From: a bacterium
Lineage (GTDB): Bacteria > DYJV01 > JALVYZ01
Assembly (NCBI GenBank): GCA_027037705.1
Contig: JALVYZ010000406.1
Location: 1-6,530, forward strand
Direction of reading: 5' to 3'
Length of the DNA: 6,530 nt
In this document: in pieces, positions 1 through 6,530 of the stretch
Position numbering within the stretch: the stretch's first letter is position 1
Layout of the letters: each line of letters starts with the position of its first letter
Translations under genes and position numbers: made by a program
Notes under the pieces: generated by a model
What the model saw: the letters and a program-made list of their open reading frames with translations, nothing else
Told to the model about the DNA's origin: nothing
The model's database searches: none

Positions 1-839
1 CCTAAATGAACTAACGATATTAAACTAATCCACTTTTTAAATTCTTTCTCCCCTAATAATGCTAATGCATGTCTTACTGATTCTATTTTACTCCTGAATC
101 CAAAAAAAGGAGAATTTACATATCTTAGTAATTTTATCGGTAAAGAAACATCCCTCTTTAACATTTTTTCAATTTTTCTAAAATCTAAATCAGGTTTTGA
201 TGCTTCATTAATAAGTTGTAAATAAACGATTTTGTTTTCAGGAATTTTTCTGCCTTTTATTAATTGGGGTTTAGAGAAAAAATAACCTTGAAAAAGTTCA
301 TATCCCAACTCTTTTCCAATATTATAATCTTCAATTGTTTCAACTTTTTCAGCTAAAAATTTTATATTATACTTTTTAAATTCCTTAACAACTCTTGCCC
401 TATCATCATTTAAAGGCAGTTCAAGAAAATCAACTTTTATAATATCTGCTAATTCAACAAATAGTAATAGATGTTCCTGAAAGATGAAATCATCAATAGC
501 AATAATATATCCTTTGTTTTTAAGATTTTTAATGATTTTTAAGAAACTTTCGTCAGGATGGATATCTTCAAGAATTTCAATAACAACAATATCTTTTGGA
601 AGAAGGGAAGGGAATTCTTTTTCAATTAATTCTTTAGTGAAATTAATAAAAGCTTTTTTATTTTCAACTATTTTTAAAATACCTTCTTGAATAAATGTGT
701 TTATTATTACATCTACTGTCGCTGAATCTGGGTCTATTGAATTATATATATTTTTTATGCTACCTCTATAAAGTAATTCATAGCCATATACTTTCTTTTT
801 TGTATCAAATATTGGTTGTCTTGCTAAAAAATATTCCAT
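1..839 (-). CDS. EAL and HDOD domain signalling protein (YuxH-like), C-terminus cut by window edge
   Basis: The frame is open from an ATG at 839 to the window edge (279 full codons), so the 3' end is missing. The N-terminus (ARQPIFD at residues 6-12, then VYGYELLYRG) is typical of the EAL-HDOD family. EAL domains hydrolyse cyclic-di-GMP in the cytoplasm. Residues matching the usual metal and substrate ligands are all visible: E21 (ELL replaces EAL), N66, E88, D116-D117 (IDDF), K135 (IKVD), E164 (AEKVET) and Q184 (FQGYFFSKP). The DDFGTG-type loop is degenerate (DDFIFQEH). From about residue 205 a HDOD domain begins, with KLLRYVNSPFFGF at 236-248 and HALALLG at 257-263. HDOD resembles HD phosphohydrolases but usually lacks the metal ligands and is a signalling module. 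Family members are about 400 residues, so perhaps 120 are missing. The start lies 26 bases after the pump stop codon, with no clear Shine-Dalgarno, so translation may be coupled. Whether the enzyme is active is inference. Confidence 0.92.
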   Translation of the reverse strand, partial: MEYFLARQPIFDTKKKVYGYELLYRGSIKNIYNSIDPDSATVDVIINTFIQEGILKIVENKKAFINFTKELIEKEFPSLLPKDIVVIEILEDIHPDESFLKIIKNLKNKGYIIAIDDFIFQEHLLLFVELADIIKVDFLELPLNDDRARVVKEFKKYNIKFLAEKVETIEDYNIGKELGYELFQGYFFSKPQLIKGRKIPENKIVYLQLINEASKPDLDFRKIEKMLKRDVSLPIKLLRYVNSPFFGFRSKIESVRHALALLGEKEFKKWISLISLVHL

Positions 840-865
840 TTGTTTTATTTTTAATATATTTTTTC

Positions 866-3800
866 TTACAATTTGTCAATATTTATAAAACAATTTTTTA
901 CCCAATAATAAAGTAATGGCACAACTATAAGAGTTAAAATAGTGGATACAATTGTTCCAGTCATCATTGAAACTCCAAGACCTGAAAAAATGGGATCTGG
1001 GAGCATAAAAAGAGCTCCTATAACAACTGTAAGTGAAGTTAAAACTACGGGCCTTGTTCTTATTGCTCCAGCCTCTATAACAGAATCTTTTAAACTTTTA
1101 CCATTTTTTAAAGCTATATCTATAAAATCAATAAGAAGAATTGAATTTCTTACCATAATCCCTGCTAATGCAATAAAGCCAATCATAGATGTAGCAGTAA
1201 AAAATTTATTAAAGATTAAATGTCCTGGTAGAATTCCAATAAGAGTTAATGGGATAGGTACCATCATAATAATAGGATTTATATAAGATTTAAACCAAGC
1301 TGCTAATATTAAATATAAAATTATCATAACAACACCAAATGCAAGTCCTAAATCTCTAAAAACTTCATAGGTTATTTGCCATTCGCCATCCCATTTCATA
1401 CTAATATTAAAAGTATTATCAGGTAAAGAAGTAAAGTATTGTTTTATTTTTAATTTTTCTATTTCTTTCATCATTTTTAACATTGCATAAACAGGACTTT
1501 CTTCTTTGCCTGAAACATCCCCAATAACATAGGTAACTTTTTTTAAATTTTTATGATAAATAGGTTTTGTTTTGTTTATTTTTTTTATAGATATAAGCTC
1601 TGATAATGGAATTAATTTTCCTGATTTTGATAAAAGCTTTATATTTTTTAAAGTATTAATTGAATTTCTATCACTTTCTTTCAAGATTATTTTAATAGAT
1701 TCTGCCTCTCTTGAATTTGAATGTAATAACCCAATTGGAAGTCCAGTGGTATAAATTTTTAAGGTATTGACAATTGATTGAATAGGAATTCCATAAATTT
1801 CTGATTTTGTCTTATTTATCTTAAACTCATATTCTGTGACATTATCTTCTACATACCAATCCACATCAACTACACCAGGAGTATGAAGAAAAATATTTTT
1901 TATTTTTTTAGCAATTTCTAATCTTTTAGCATCATTATCTCCGTAAACTTCAGCAACAAGTGTTGAAAGCACAGGTGGCCCTGGCGGAATTTCAGCTATT
2001 TTAATTCTTGCATTATATTTTTTTGCAACTGGGGTTAATATTTTTCTTATTCTTTTAGCAATATCATGACTTTTTAATTCCCTTTTACTTTTATCAACCA
2101 AATTTACTGCTATATCAGCCTGATATGGTTCTTTTCTTAAATAATAATGTCTTACAAGTCCATTAAAATTAAAAGGACTTGAAGTTCCTGTATAAATTTG
2201 AAAATTTTTAATTTCTTTTATAGTTTTCAATTTATATGCTAAAATTTTTGCAACTTTATGTGTTTCTTCAAGTGAAGTGTATGTTGGCATATCAATAATA
2301 ACCTGTATTTCATTTTTATTGTCAAATGGTAACATTTTCATTATAACTGACTTTGTTGGAATAAAAAGAATACTACCTATAAACAATAAAGCTATTATCA
2401 ATAAAAAAATTATTGATTTTATTTTTGAAGACAATAAAAAAGAAAAAATATTTTTATAAATATTATAAAGAACTTCTGATTTTTTTTCTTTTTTTACTTT
2501 TTTAGGAAGTAATTTCATTGTTAACCATGGACTAATTGTAAGAGCAATTAATAATGAAAATATCATTGATAAAGTTGCACCTTCAGGCATTGGTTTCATG
2601 TATGGTCCCATTAAACCTCTTACAAATGCCATAGGATATATTGCTATAATTACAGTTAATGTTGCTAAAATTGTTGGATTCCCAACTTCACCAACAGCTT
2701 GAATAGCGTCTTTAAAATTTAATTTTCCTTTAATAGAAAGATGTCTTTCAATATTTTCAACTACAATAATAGCATCATCAACAACAATACCTGTTACAAA
2801 TATAAGAGCAAATAATGTTACTCTATTTAAAGTATAACCAAAAAGGTAATATATAAACAATGTTAAAGCGAAAGTTACAGGAACAGTAATAAATGTTACA
2901 ATTCCAGCTCTTAAACCTATAAATAATGTAACAACTAATAGAACAGAAATTATTGCACCACTTAGATGTTCTAATAATGTTATCACTTTATCTAATGCTG
3001 ATTTCCCATAATTTCTTGTAATTTGATATTCAATTCCATTAGGTAATAAATTTTCTCTTAACAATTTCAACTTTTTAATTATTTTATCGCAAACAACTAC
3101 TGTATCATAGCCTTTTTTTTTGGCTATTGATAATGTTACAGCAGGAAATATATGATTTTCAGAATAAGTTTCAACATAATTTTCCTTTTTGCGGTTATAT
3201 GGATATACTTTTGCAATATTTTTTAAATATATAACTTTTCCGTTTCTTACACCAACAACGATATTTTCAATCTCCTTAATTGAATGAAAAAAATTGGATA
3301 CTTTTATTGTATAATTTTTATTATTGTTAGTTAATAATGGAGAAAAAGATTGTTGATTTTCTCCCTGCAAGGATTTTATTATTGAAAAAATATCAATATG
3401 ATATTGGTTTAATTTTGATAAATCAGGTTCAATTGTAACATCACCTTTTATCCCACCAGTTAAAGTACATTGAGCTACTCCATTTATTTCAGATAATTTT
3501 CTTCCTACTTCAGCTGCTAATTTTCTTAAATATAAACCATCATATTTTTTAGAATAAAATGTAATTGCAATTTGTGGAACCTGGTTAATTGACATATTTT
3601 TTATTAAAGGATAGAGTACCCCTTGTGGCATTCTATCCATATTATAGCGAATTTTGGTGTATAATTTTACAAGGGCTTTTTCTTCATCCATCCCGACTTT
3701 AAATCGCACAATAACTAATCCCATTTCATTTTTAGCTATTGAATAAACATATTTTACCCCTGGAATTTCCCACATAATTTTTTCAAGAGGTGAAGTAACT

Positions 3801-4003
3801 CTCTTTTCAACTTCTTTTGCATTTGCACCTGGATATGGGACAAATATATCAATCATTGGGACAACAATTTGAGGATCTTCTTCCTTAGGTGTGAGTAGTA
3901 CAGCAAAAATCCCTATTAAAATTACTCCAACTATAATAATAGGAGTAATTTTTGAATCTATAAAAAGTTCAGTTATTTTTTCAGCTATTCCTCTTTTTTG
4001 CAA
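866..4003 (-). CDS. RND-family efflux pump, inner-membrane permease (AcrB/HAE-like)
   Basis: This is a complete 1045-residue proton-driven transporter, the usual RND length. It has the two-fold layout: TM1 at about 20-38, a first porter/docking loop to about 343, TM2-TM6 at about 344-495, TM7 at about 530-548, a second large loop to about 880, and TM8-TM12 at about 885-1034. The N-terminal FIDSKITPIIIVG and TPKEEDPQIVVP stretches are typical of the family. TM4 has the proton-relay pair D409-D410 (GIVVDDAIIVVENIER), as in AcrB D407-D408, which favours the HAE branch over the metal-exporting HME branch. In TM10, R952 (GIMVRNSILLIDF) sits where AcrB has Lys940. Other subfamily signatures are GLMGPYMKPMPEGA at 463-476 and EIPPGPPVLSTLVAEVYG at 671-688. 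Translation starts at TTG, supported by an AAGGA site and by the match to the family N-terminus. It follows the adaptor gene after 16 bases. Substrate is unknown: drugs, lipids or other hydrophobic compounds are possible. Confidence 0.96.
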   Translation of the reverse strand: MQKRGIAEKITELFIDSKITPIIIVGVILIGIFAVLLTPKEEDPQIVVPMIDIFVPYPGANAKEVEKRVTSPLEKIMWEIPGVKYVYSIAKNEMGLVIVRFKVGMDEEKALVKLYTKIRYNMDRMPQGVLYPLIKNMSINQVPQIAITFYSKKYDGLYLRKLAAEVGRKLSEINGVAQCTLTGGIKGDVTIEPDLSKLNQYHIDIFSIIKSLQGENQQSFSPLLTNNNKNYTIKVSNFFHSIKEIENIVVGVRNGKVIYLKNIAKVYPYNRKKENYVETYSENHIFPAVTLSIAKKKGYDTVVVCDKIIKKLKLLRENLLPNGIEYQITRNYGKSALDKVITLLEHLSGAIISVLLVVTLFIGLRAGIVTFITVPVTFALTLFIYYLFGYTLNRVTLFALIFVTGIVVDDAIIVVENIERHLSIKGKLNFKDAIQAVGEVGNPTILATLTVIIAIYPMAFVRGLMGPYMKPMPEGATLSMIFSLLIALTISPWLTMKLLPKKVKKEKKSEVLYNIYKNIFSFLLSSKIKSIIFLLIIALLFIGSILFIPTKSVIMKMLPFDNKNEIQVIIDMPTYTSLEETHKVAKILAYKLKTIKEIKNFQIYTGTSSPFNFNGLVRHYYLRKEPYQADIAVNLVDKSKRELKSHDIAKRIRKILTPVAKKYNARIKIAEIPPGPPVLSTLVAEVYGDNDAKRLEIAKKIKNIFLHTPGVVDVDWYVEDNVTEYEFKINKTKSEIYGIPIQSIVNTLKIYTTGLPIGLLHSNSREAESIKIILKESDRNSINTLKNIKLLSKSGKLIPLSELISIKKINKTKPIYHKNLKKVTYVIGDVSGKEESPVYAMLKMMKEIEKLKIKQYFTSLPDNTFNISMKWDGEWQITYEVFRDLGLAFGVVMIILYLILAAWFKSYINPIIMMVPIPLTLIGILPGHLIFNKFFTATSMIGFIALAGIMVRNSILLIDFIDIALKNGKSLKDSVIEAGAIRTRPVVLTSLTVVIGALFMLPDPIFSGLGVSMMTGTIVSTILTLIVVPLLYYWVKNCFINIDKL

Positions 4004-4009
4004 TATTGA

Positions 4010-4014
4010 TCCTT
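4010..4014 (-). promoter_or_regulatory. Shine-Dalgarno site that fixes the pump's TTG start
   Basis: AAGGA lies six bases before the TTG at 4003-4001, in the gap after the adaptor's stop codon. The next in-frame ATG is at codon 50, which would remove TM1 and the EEDPQI motif, so the TTG is the credible start. Confidence 0.8.
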
Positions 4015-4019
4015 TTTAA

Positions 4020-5189
4020 TTAGTTAACAATTTTGCAGGGAAAGTTATCTTTTAAATTATTTAAAGGTTCTATTATCAATAGATCACCATTATTCAGACC
4101 ACTAATAACTTCGTATTTATTATTGTCAATTTTTTTAACTTTAAGGTATACTTTTATAATAGAATTTTCTTTAACAATGTATGTGTAATAAAAATCTTCG
4201 TATTTTTTTATAAATTTATTTTCTAAAATAATAGCTTTTTTCTTCCCTATTTCTATTAGTCCTTCTAAATATTCGCCATTTTTGAAAGATTTATTATTTA
4301 GATTAACTTTTACTAAAAATTGAGAAGTTTTATTGATATCTGGAGAAACATTTGTAATTTTATACAATTTTTTATTTATTATTAGATTATATCCTATCTT
4401 AATATTTGAAAAAAATTGTGATGGAACATAAAAATAACCTTGTTTTTGTTTTGATACAATTTTAATAATCGGCATTCCAATATTTATAAAATTTCCTGTA
4501 TCAACAAATTTTTTAGTAACTATTCCAGAAATTGGAGATTTGACAAATCTATAATTTGCAACGACTTGAATAGATTTTATATTTTCAGAAACAGATTTTA
4601 TTTCTTTTTTTGTCTGTAAAATTTTTAATTCACTTATCTCTAATAATTTTTTTGATTTTTCTAATTCTAATTTTGCATTTGTATAATTATTAAAAACTTT
4701 GTCATACTCTTGTCTTGTAATACTTTCAGATTTTAACAATTTTTTATATCTTAAAAATGTTTTTTCAGCGTATTCAAAATTTGATTTTGCTTGTAGGTAG
4801 GATTTTTTATCTATATTTAACATTTCTTTTAATTGTTTTAGACTAATTTTTAAAGCATTTAACTTTTCTTTTAAACTTTTTAATTTGTTAACAGTTTCTT
4901 GATTTTCTATCTCCGCGACAATTTCTCCTTTTTTAACATAGTCTCCTTCGTTATATTTAATATATTTTAAATAGCCATTAATTTTAGGAGAAATGTTCAC
5001 TACTTCACTTGCTTTTACAAATCCAATGACCTTTATATAATTGGGAATAGTTTGTTCTGTAATTTTTTTTACTTTTACCTGTATTGGATTAATATTTTTT
5101 TCTGTTTTATCTTGCGTATTTTTATTTTCACATGAATAGTTTATTAATATTAATAAAAAAAATAACATAAAAAAGTTAAATTTTTTCAA
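4020..5189 (-). CDS. Periplasmic adaptor (membrane fusion protein) of the RND efflux pump, probable lipoprotein
   Basis: This 389-residue HlyD/AcrA-type adaptor joins the inner-membrane pump to the outer-membrane channel. The N-terminus (KK, a hydrophobic run at 4-16, then INYSC) looks like a lipoprotein signal with Cys20 as the acylated residue, although Asn at -3 is not the standard lipobox residue. Next come the first half-lipoyl motif at about 64-96 (ISPKINGYLKYIKYNEGDYV), a long Lys/Glu-rich coiled-coil hairpin at about 97-210, the second lipoyl half at about 214-246 (VKSPISGIVTKKFVDTGNFI), a beta-barrel domain at about 250-315 and a membrane-proximal domain to the end. The hairpin tip, RYKKLLKSESITRQEYD at 147-163, aligns with the AcrA tip that contacts TolC; R147 and L151 are kept and T158 replaces Ser. 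Translation starts at TTG, fixed by a strong AGGAGG five bases upstream. The gene lies 16 bases after the channel gene and 16 before the pump. Lipid anchoring is inferred. Confidence 0.95.
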   Translation of the reverse strand: MKKFNFFMLFFLLILINYSCENKNTQDKTEKNINPIQVKVKKITEQTIPNYIKVIGFVKASEVVNISPKINGYLKYIKYNEGDYVKKGEIVAEIENQETVNKLKSLKEKLNALKISLKQLKEMLNIDKKSYLQAKSNFEYAEKTFLRYKKLLKSESITRQEYDKVFNNYTNAKLELEKSKKLLEISELKILQTKKEIKSVSENIKSIQVVANYRFVKSPISGIVTKKFVDTGNFINIGMPIIKIVSKQKQGYFYVPSQFFSNIKIGYNLIINKKLYKITNVSPDINKTSQFLVKVNLNNKSFKNGEYLEGLIEIGKKKAIILENKFIKKYEDFYYTYIVKENSIIKVYLKVKKIDNNKYEVISGLNNGDLLIIEPLNNLKDNFPCKIVN

Positions 5190-5194
5190 ACTTT

Positions 5195-5200
5195 CCTCCT
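5195..5200 (-). promoter_or_regulatory. Shine-Dalgarno site that fixes the adaptor's TTG start
   Basis: A perfect AGGAGG lies five bases before the TTG at 5189-5187, in the 16-base gap after the channel gene's stop codon. The next in-frame ATG (codon 8) would remove the positively charged start of the signal peptide, so the TTG is preferred. Confidence 0.9.
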
Positions 5201-5205
5201 AAAAA

Positions 5206-6504
5206 TTAAAATTTTCCTGCCTTAAATAAAATTGTATAATATTTTAAAATTAAATTCCATTTAGCTTGAGATAGCTCTTTTAATGATGTCTTGTAATTTG
5301 TTTGCATATCAACTAAAGTAGTAATTCTTTCAAGTCCCTGATTAAATCTATTTTCACTTAATTCAAGAGCAATTTTATTTGATTTTACAAGAGATTTATA
5401 AGTATCATAACTAAATTTTGCATTTTCAAAATCTATTATTGCATCTTTGATTTCATTTTTAATTTGCTCTTCTTTTTCTAATAAGAGATTTTTCATTTTA
5501 AGATAATTTAATTTCGCTTTATTAATTTCAATATTATTTCTAAATCCATTAAAAATATTAAATTTTAGTTGTACTCCAAATGTTATACCTTCTTTATCTT
5601 TATCAAAAAAATCATGAGAATTTTTTTCGTAATTTGCAAATCCGTAAATACTTGGTAAATTTTCATTTTTATTTTTTCTTATCTCTATTTCAGATATTTT
5701 CAAATATTTTTTTAAGGCTACTATATCATTCCTATTATTAATAGCATAATTAATTAATTCATTTTCATTAATATTTTCATTATATTTGAAGTTAATTTTT
5801 TTTATTTCAAAATATTTTCCAGTTAATTGCTTTAAAGCATTTTTAGGTTTGTTCAGATTATTTTTTATGTTATTTAATTCTATTACTGCTTTTTTATAGT
5901 TATATTTAGCAAATAATAAATCCGATTTTAGACTAATTCCATTTTTATAAAAATTTGTAATGGTTTTTAAATAAGTTTCAGATTTGTCTTTAATATTATT
6001 TGCTATATCAATATAATCCATTATTTTATAGGCATCAATTAAAGTTTGAAAAATTTTAAATTTTATTTCTCTTTTTATTTCATTTAAAGAATTTAATTGT
6101 GCTTCGTAATTTAATTCTGCCTGTTTTTTGCTCAGTATAACATTTCCTTTTGAAAAAATAGGTTGTAACAATGAAATAATATATTGATGATTTTTTACAT
6201 AAGGAGGATTAGCCATGTGTTCTGTATAATATTTCATTGTTAATTTTCCCTGTTTTGTTTTTAATAATGCTGAATTAGCGGGCTCATCTGTCTGGGTGAA
6301 AGAGTAATTAAAATTAATAACAGGTAGAAAATAAGATTTAGATAATTTAATGTTTTCTTTTGAATATTCTACTATTTTTTCATAAGATTTAATATAAAAA
6401 TTATTTTTATATGCTGAATCTACAAGGATTTGAAAGTAATCTGAAGCATTTAAGGGGATAAAAATAAAAATTAAAAATATTATTGAAATAATTATTCTAA
6501 TCAT
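5206..6504 (-). CDS. TolC-family outer-membrane channel protein
   Basis: This 432-residue outer-membrane efflux protein should form the trimeric exit duct of the pump encoded downstream. A signal peptide is clear: MIR, a run of Ile/Phe/Leu at 4-16, then PLNA, with likely cleavage after Ala20. Two repeated OEP halves follow, at about 21-225 and 245-430, each rich in long amphipathic helices. Family-like stretches include FTQTDEPANSALLK at 69-82, SLLQPIFSKGNVILSKKQAE at 111-130, LPSIYGFANYEK at 283-294, FNIFNGFRNNIEINKAK at 315-331 and NRFNQGLERITTLVDMQTNY at 385-404. The last matches the conserved 'R...G...ling...vLdaQ'-type helix near the C-terminus. Length is normal for the family (about 400-480). 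It is the first gene of the visible set, 16 bases before the adaptor gene. The ATG has no recognisable Shine-Dalgarno. Extreme AT content gives an Asn/Lys/Ile-rich protein. Identity as a TolC-like protein is secure; the exact type is not. Confidence 0.94.
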   Translation of the reverse strand: MIRIIISIIFLIFIFIPLNASDYFQILVDSAYKNNFYIKSYEKIVEYSKENIKLSKSYFLPVINFNYSFTQTDEPANSALLKTKQGKLTMKYYTEHMANPPYVKNHQYIISLLQPIFSKGNVILSKKQAELNYEAQLNSLNEIKREIKFKIFQTLIDAYKIMDYIDIANNIKDKSETYLKTITNFYKNGISLKSDLLFAKYNYKKAVIELNNIKNNLNKPKNALKQLTGKYFEIKKINFKYNENINENELINYAINNRNDIVALKKYLKISEIEIRKNKNENLPSIYGFANYEKNSHDFFDKDKEGITFGVQLKFNIFNGFRNNIEINKAKLNYLKMKNLLLEKEEQIKNEIKDAIIDFENAKFSYDTYKSLVKSNKIALELSENRFNQGLERITTLVDMQTNYKTSLKELSQAKWNLILKYYTILFKAGKF

Positions 6505-6530
6505 TTTTTAGTTGACTATACCATGTATCA
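6497..6530 (-). other. Upstream edge: possible tail of a preceding gene or a promoter -10 element
   Basis: The bases before the channel gene have two readings. Read as coding, one frame is open from the edge and ends DTWYSQLKND with a TAG at 6499-6497, overlapping the channel start by 8 bases (ATGATTAG). Another frame ends IHGIVN at a TAA at 6510-6508, three bases before the ATG. Either could be the end of an upstream gene such as a regulator. Read as control DNA, TGGTATAGT at 6523-6515 resembles an extended -10 box, but a start site about seven bases on would leave almost no leader. The stretch is too short to choose between these. Confidence 0.25.

Noticed and set aside
840-865. Possible terminator or promoter between the pump and the EAL-HDOD gene
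   Set aside because: The 26 bases are almost all A/T with no GC-paired stem; A/T runs here do not differ from the surrounding composition.
484-1286. Open frames on the plus strand at 484-690, 695-916 and 942-1286
   Set aside because: They lie antisense to the EAL-HDOD and pump genes, have no recognisable domains or convincing ribosome sites, and their hydrophobic look follows from complementing Lys/Glu- and Ile-rich codons.
1572-2459. Short plus-strand open frames at 1572-1754 and 2277-2459
   Set aside because: They are fully inside the pump gene on the opposite strand, about 60 codons each, with no family resemblance; chance frames in AT-rich DNA.
866-4003. Heavy-metal (CusA/CzcA) pump identity
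   Set aside because: TM4 carries the Asp-Asp pair in a VVDDAIIVVEN context typical of HAE pumps, and no methionine-based metal relay was recognised by eye.
1-6530. CRISPR array, tRNA or rRNA gene, insertion sequence, or long direct repeats
   Set aside because: No regularly spaced repeats, no cloverleaf-like GC-rich block and no transposase-like frame were seen; almost the whole window is occupied by the four genes.

Overview
The window carries one gene set, all read on the minus strand. In order of transcription these are an outer-membrane TolC-like channel (6504 to 5206), a periplasmic adaptor of the HlyD/AcrA type (5189 to 4020), an RND inner-membrane pump (4003 to 866), and an EAL plus HDOD signalling protein (839 to beyond base 1). 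The gaps are 16, 16 and 26 bases. No hairpin terminator is visible in any gap, so the four genes look like one transcription unit. No other gene is supported on either strand. The open frames on the plus strand lie antisense to these genes and look like by-products of the AT-rich composition.

The first three genes make a complete tripartite envelope pump. The RND protein uses the proton gradient to move substrate from the periplasm or outer leaflet of the inner membrane. The adaptor bridges it to the outer-membrane channel, which forms the exit duct. Pump motifs place it with the drug/hydrophobe (HAE-type) branch rather than the heavy-metal (HME) branch, but the substrate cannot be read from the sequence. 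The fourth gene encodes a cyclic-di-GMP phosphodiesterase-like EAL domain followed by a HDOD domain that is cut by the window edge. Its link to the pump is positional only.

The host must be Gram-negative (diderm), because it encodes an outer-membrane channel. The DNA is very AT-rich (roughly a quarter G+C by eye), with heavy use of AAA, ATA, TTA and AGA codons. Two of the four genes begin with TTG. This would fit low-GC diderm groups such as Campylobacterota, Aquificota or Deferribacterota, but nothing here decides between them.

No wholly new system is evident. The points worth a second look are the c-di-GMP-type gene attached to an efflux operon, an EAL domain that keeps its catalytic residues but has lost the usual loop after DDF, the Arg-for-Lys change in the pump's proton relay, a non-standard lipobox in the adaptor, and the ambiguous 26 bases upstream of the first gene.
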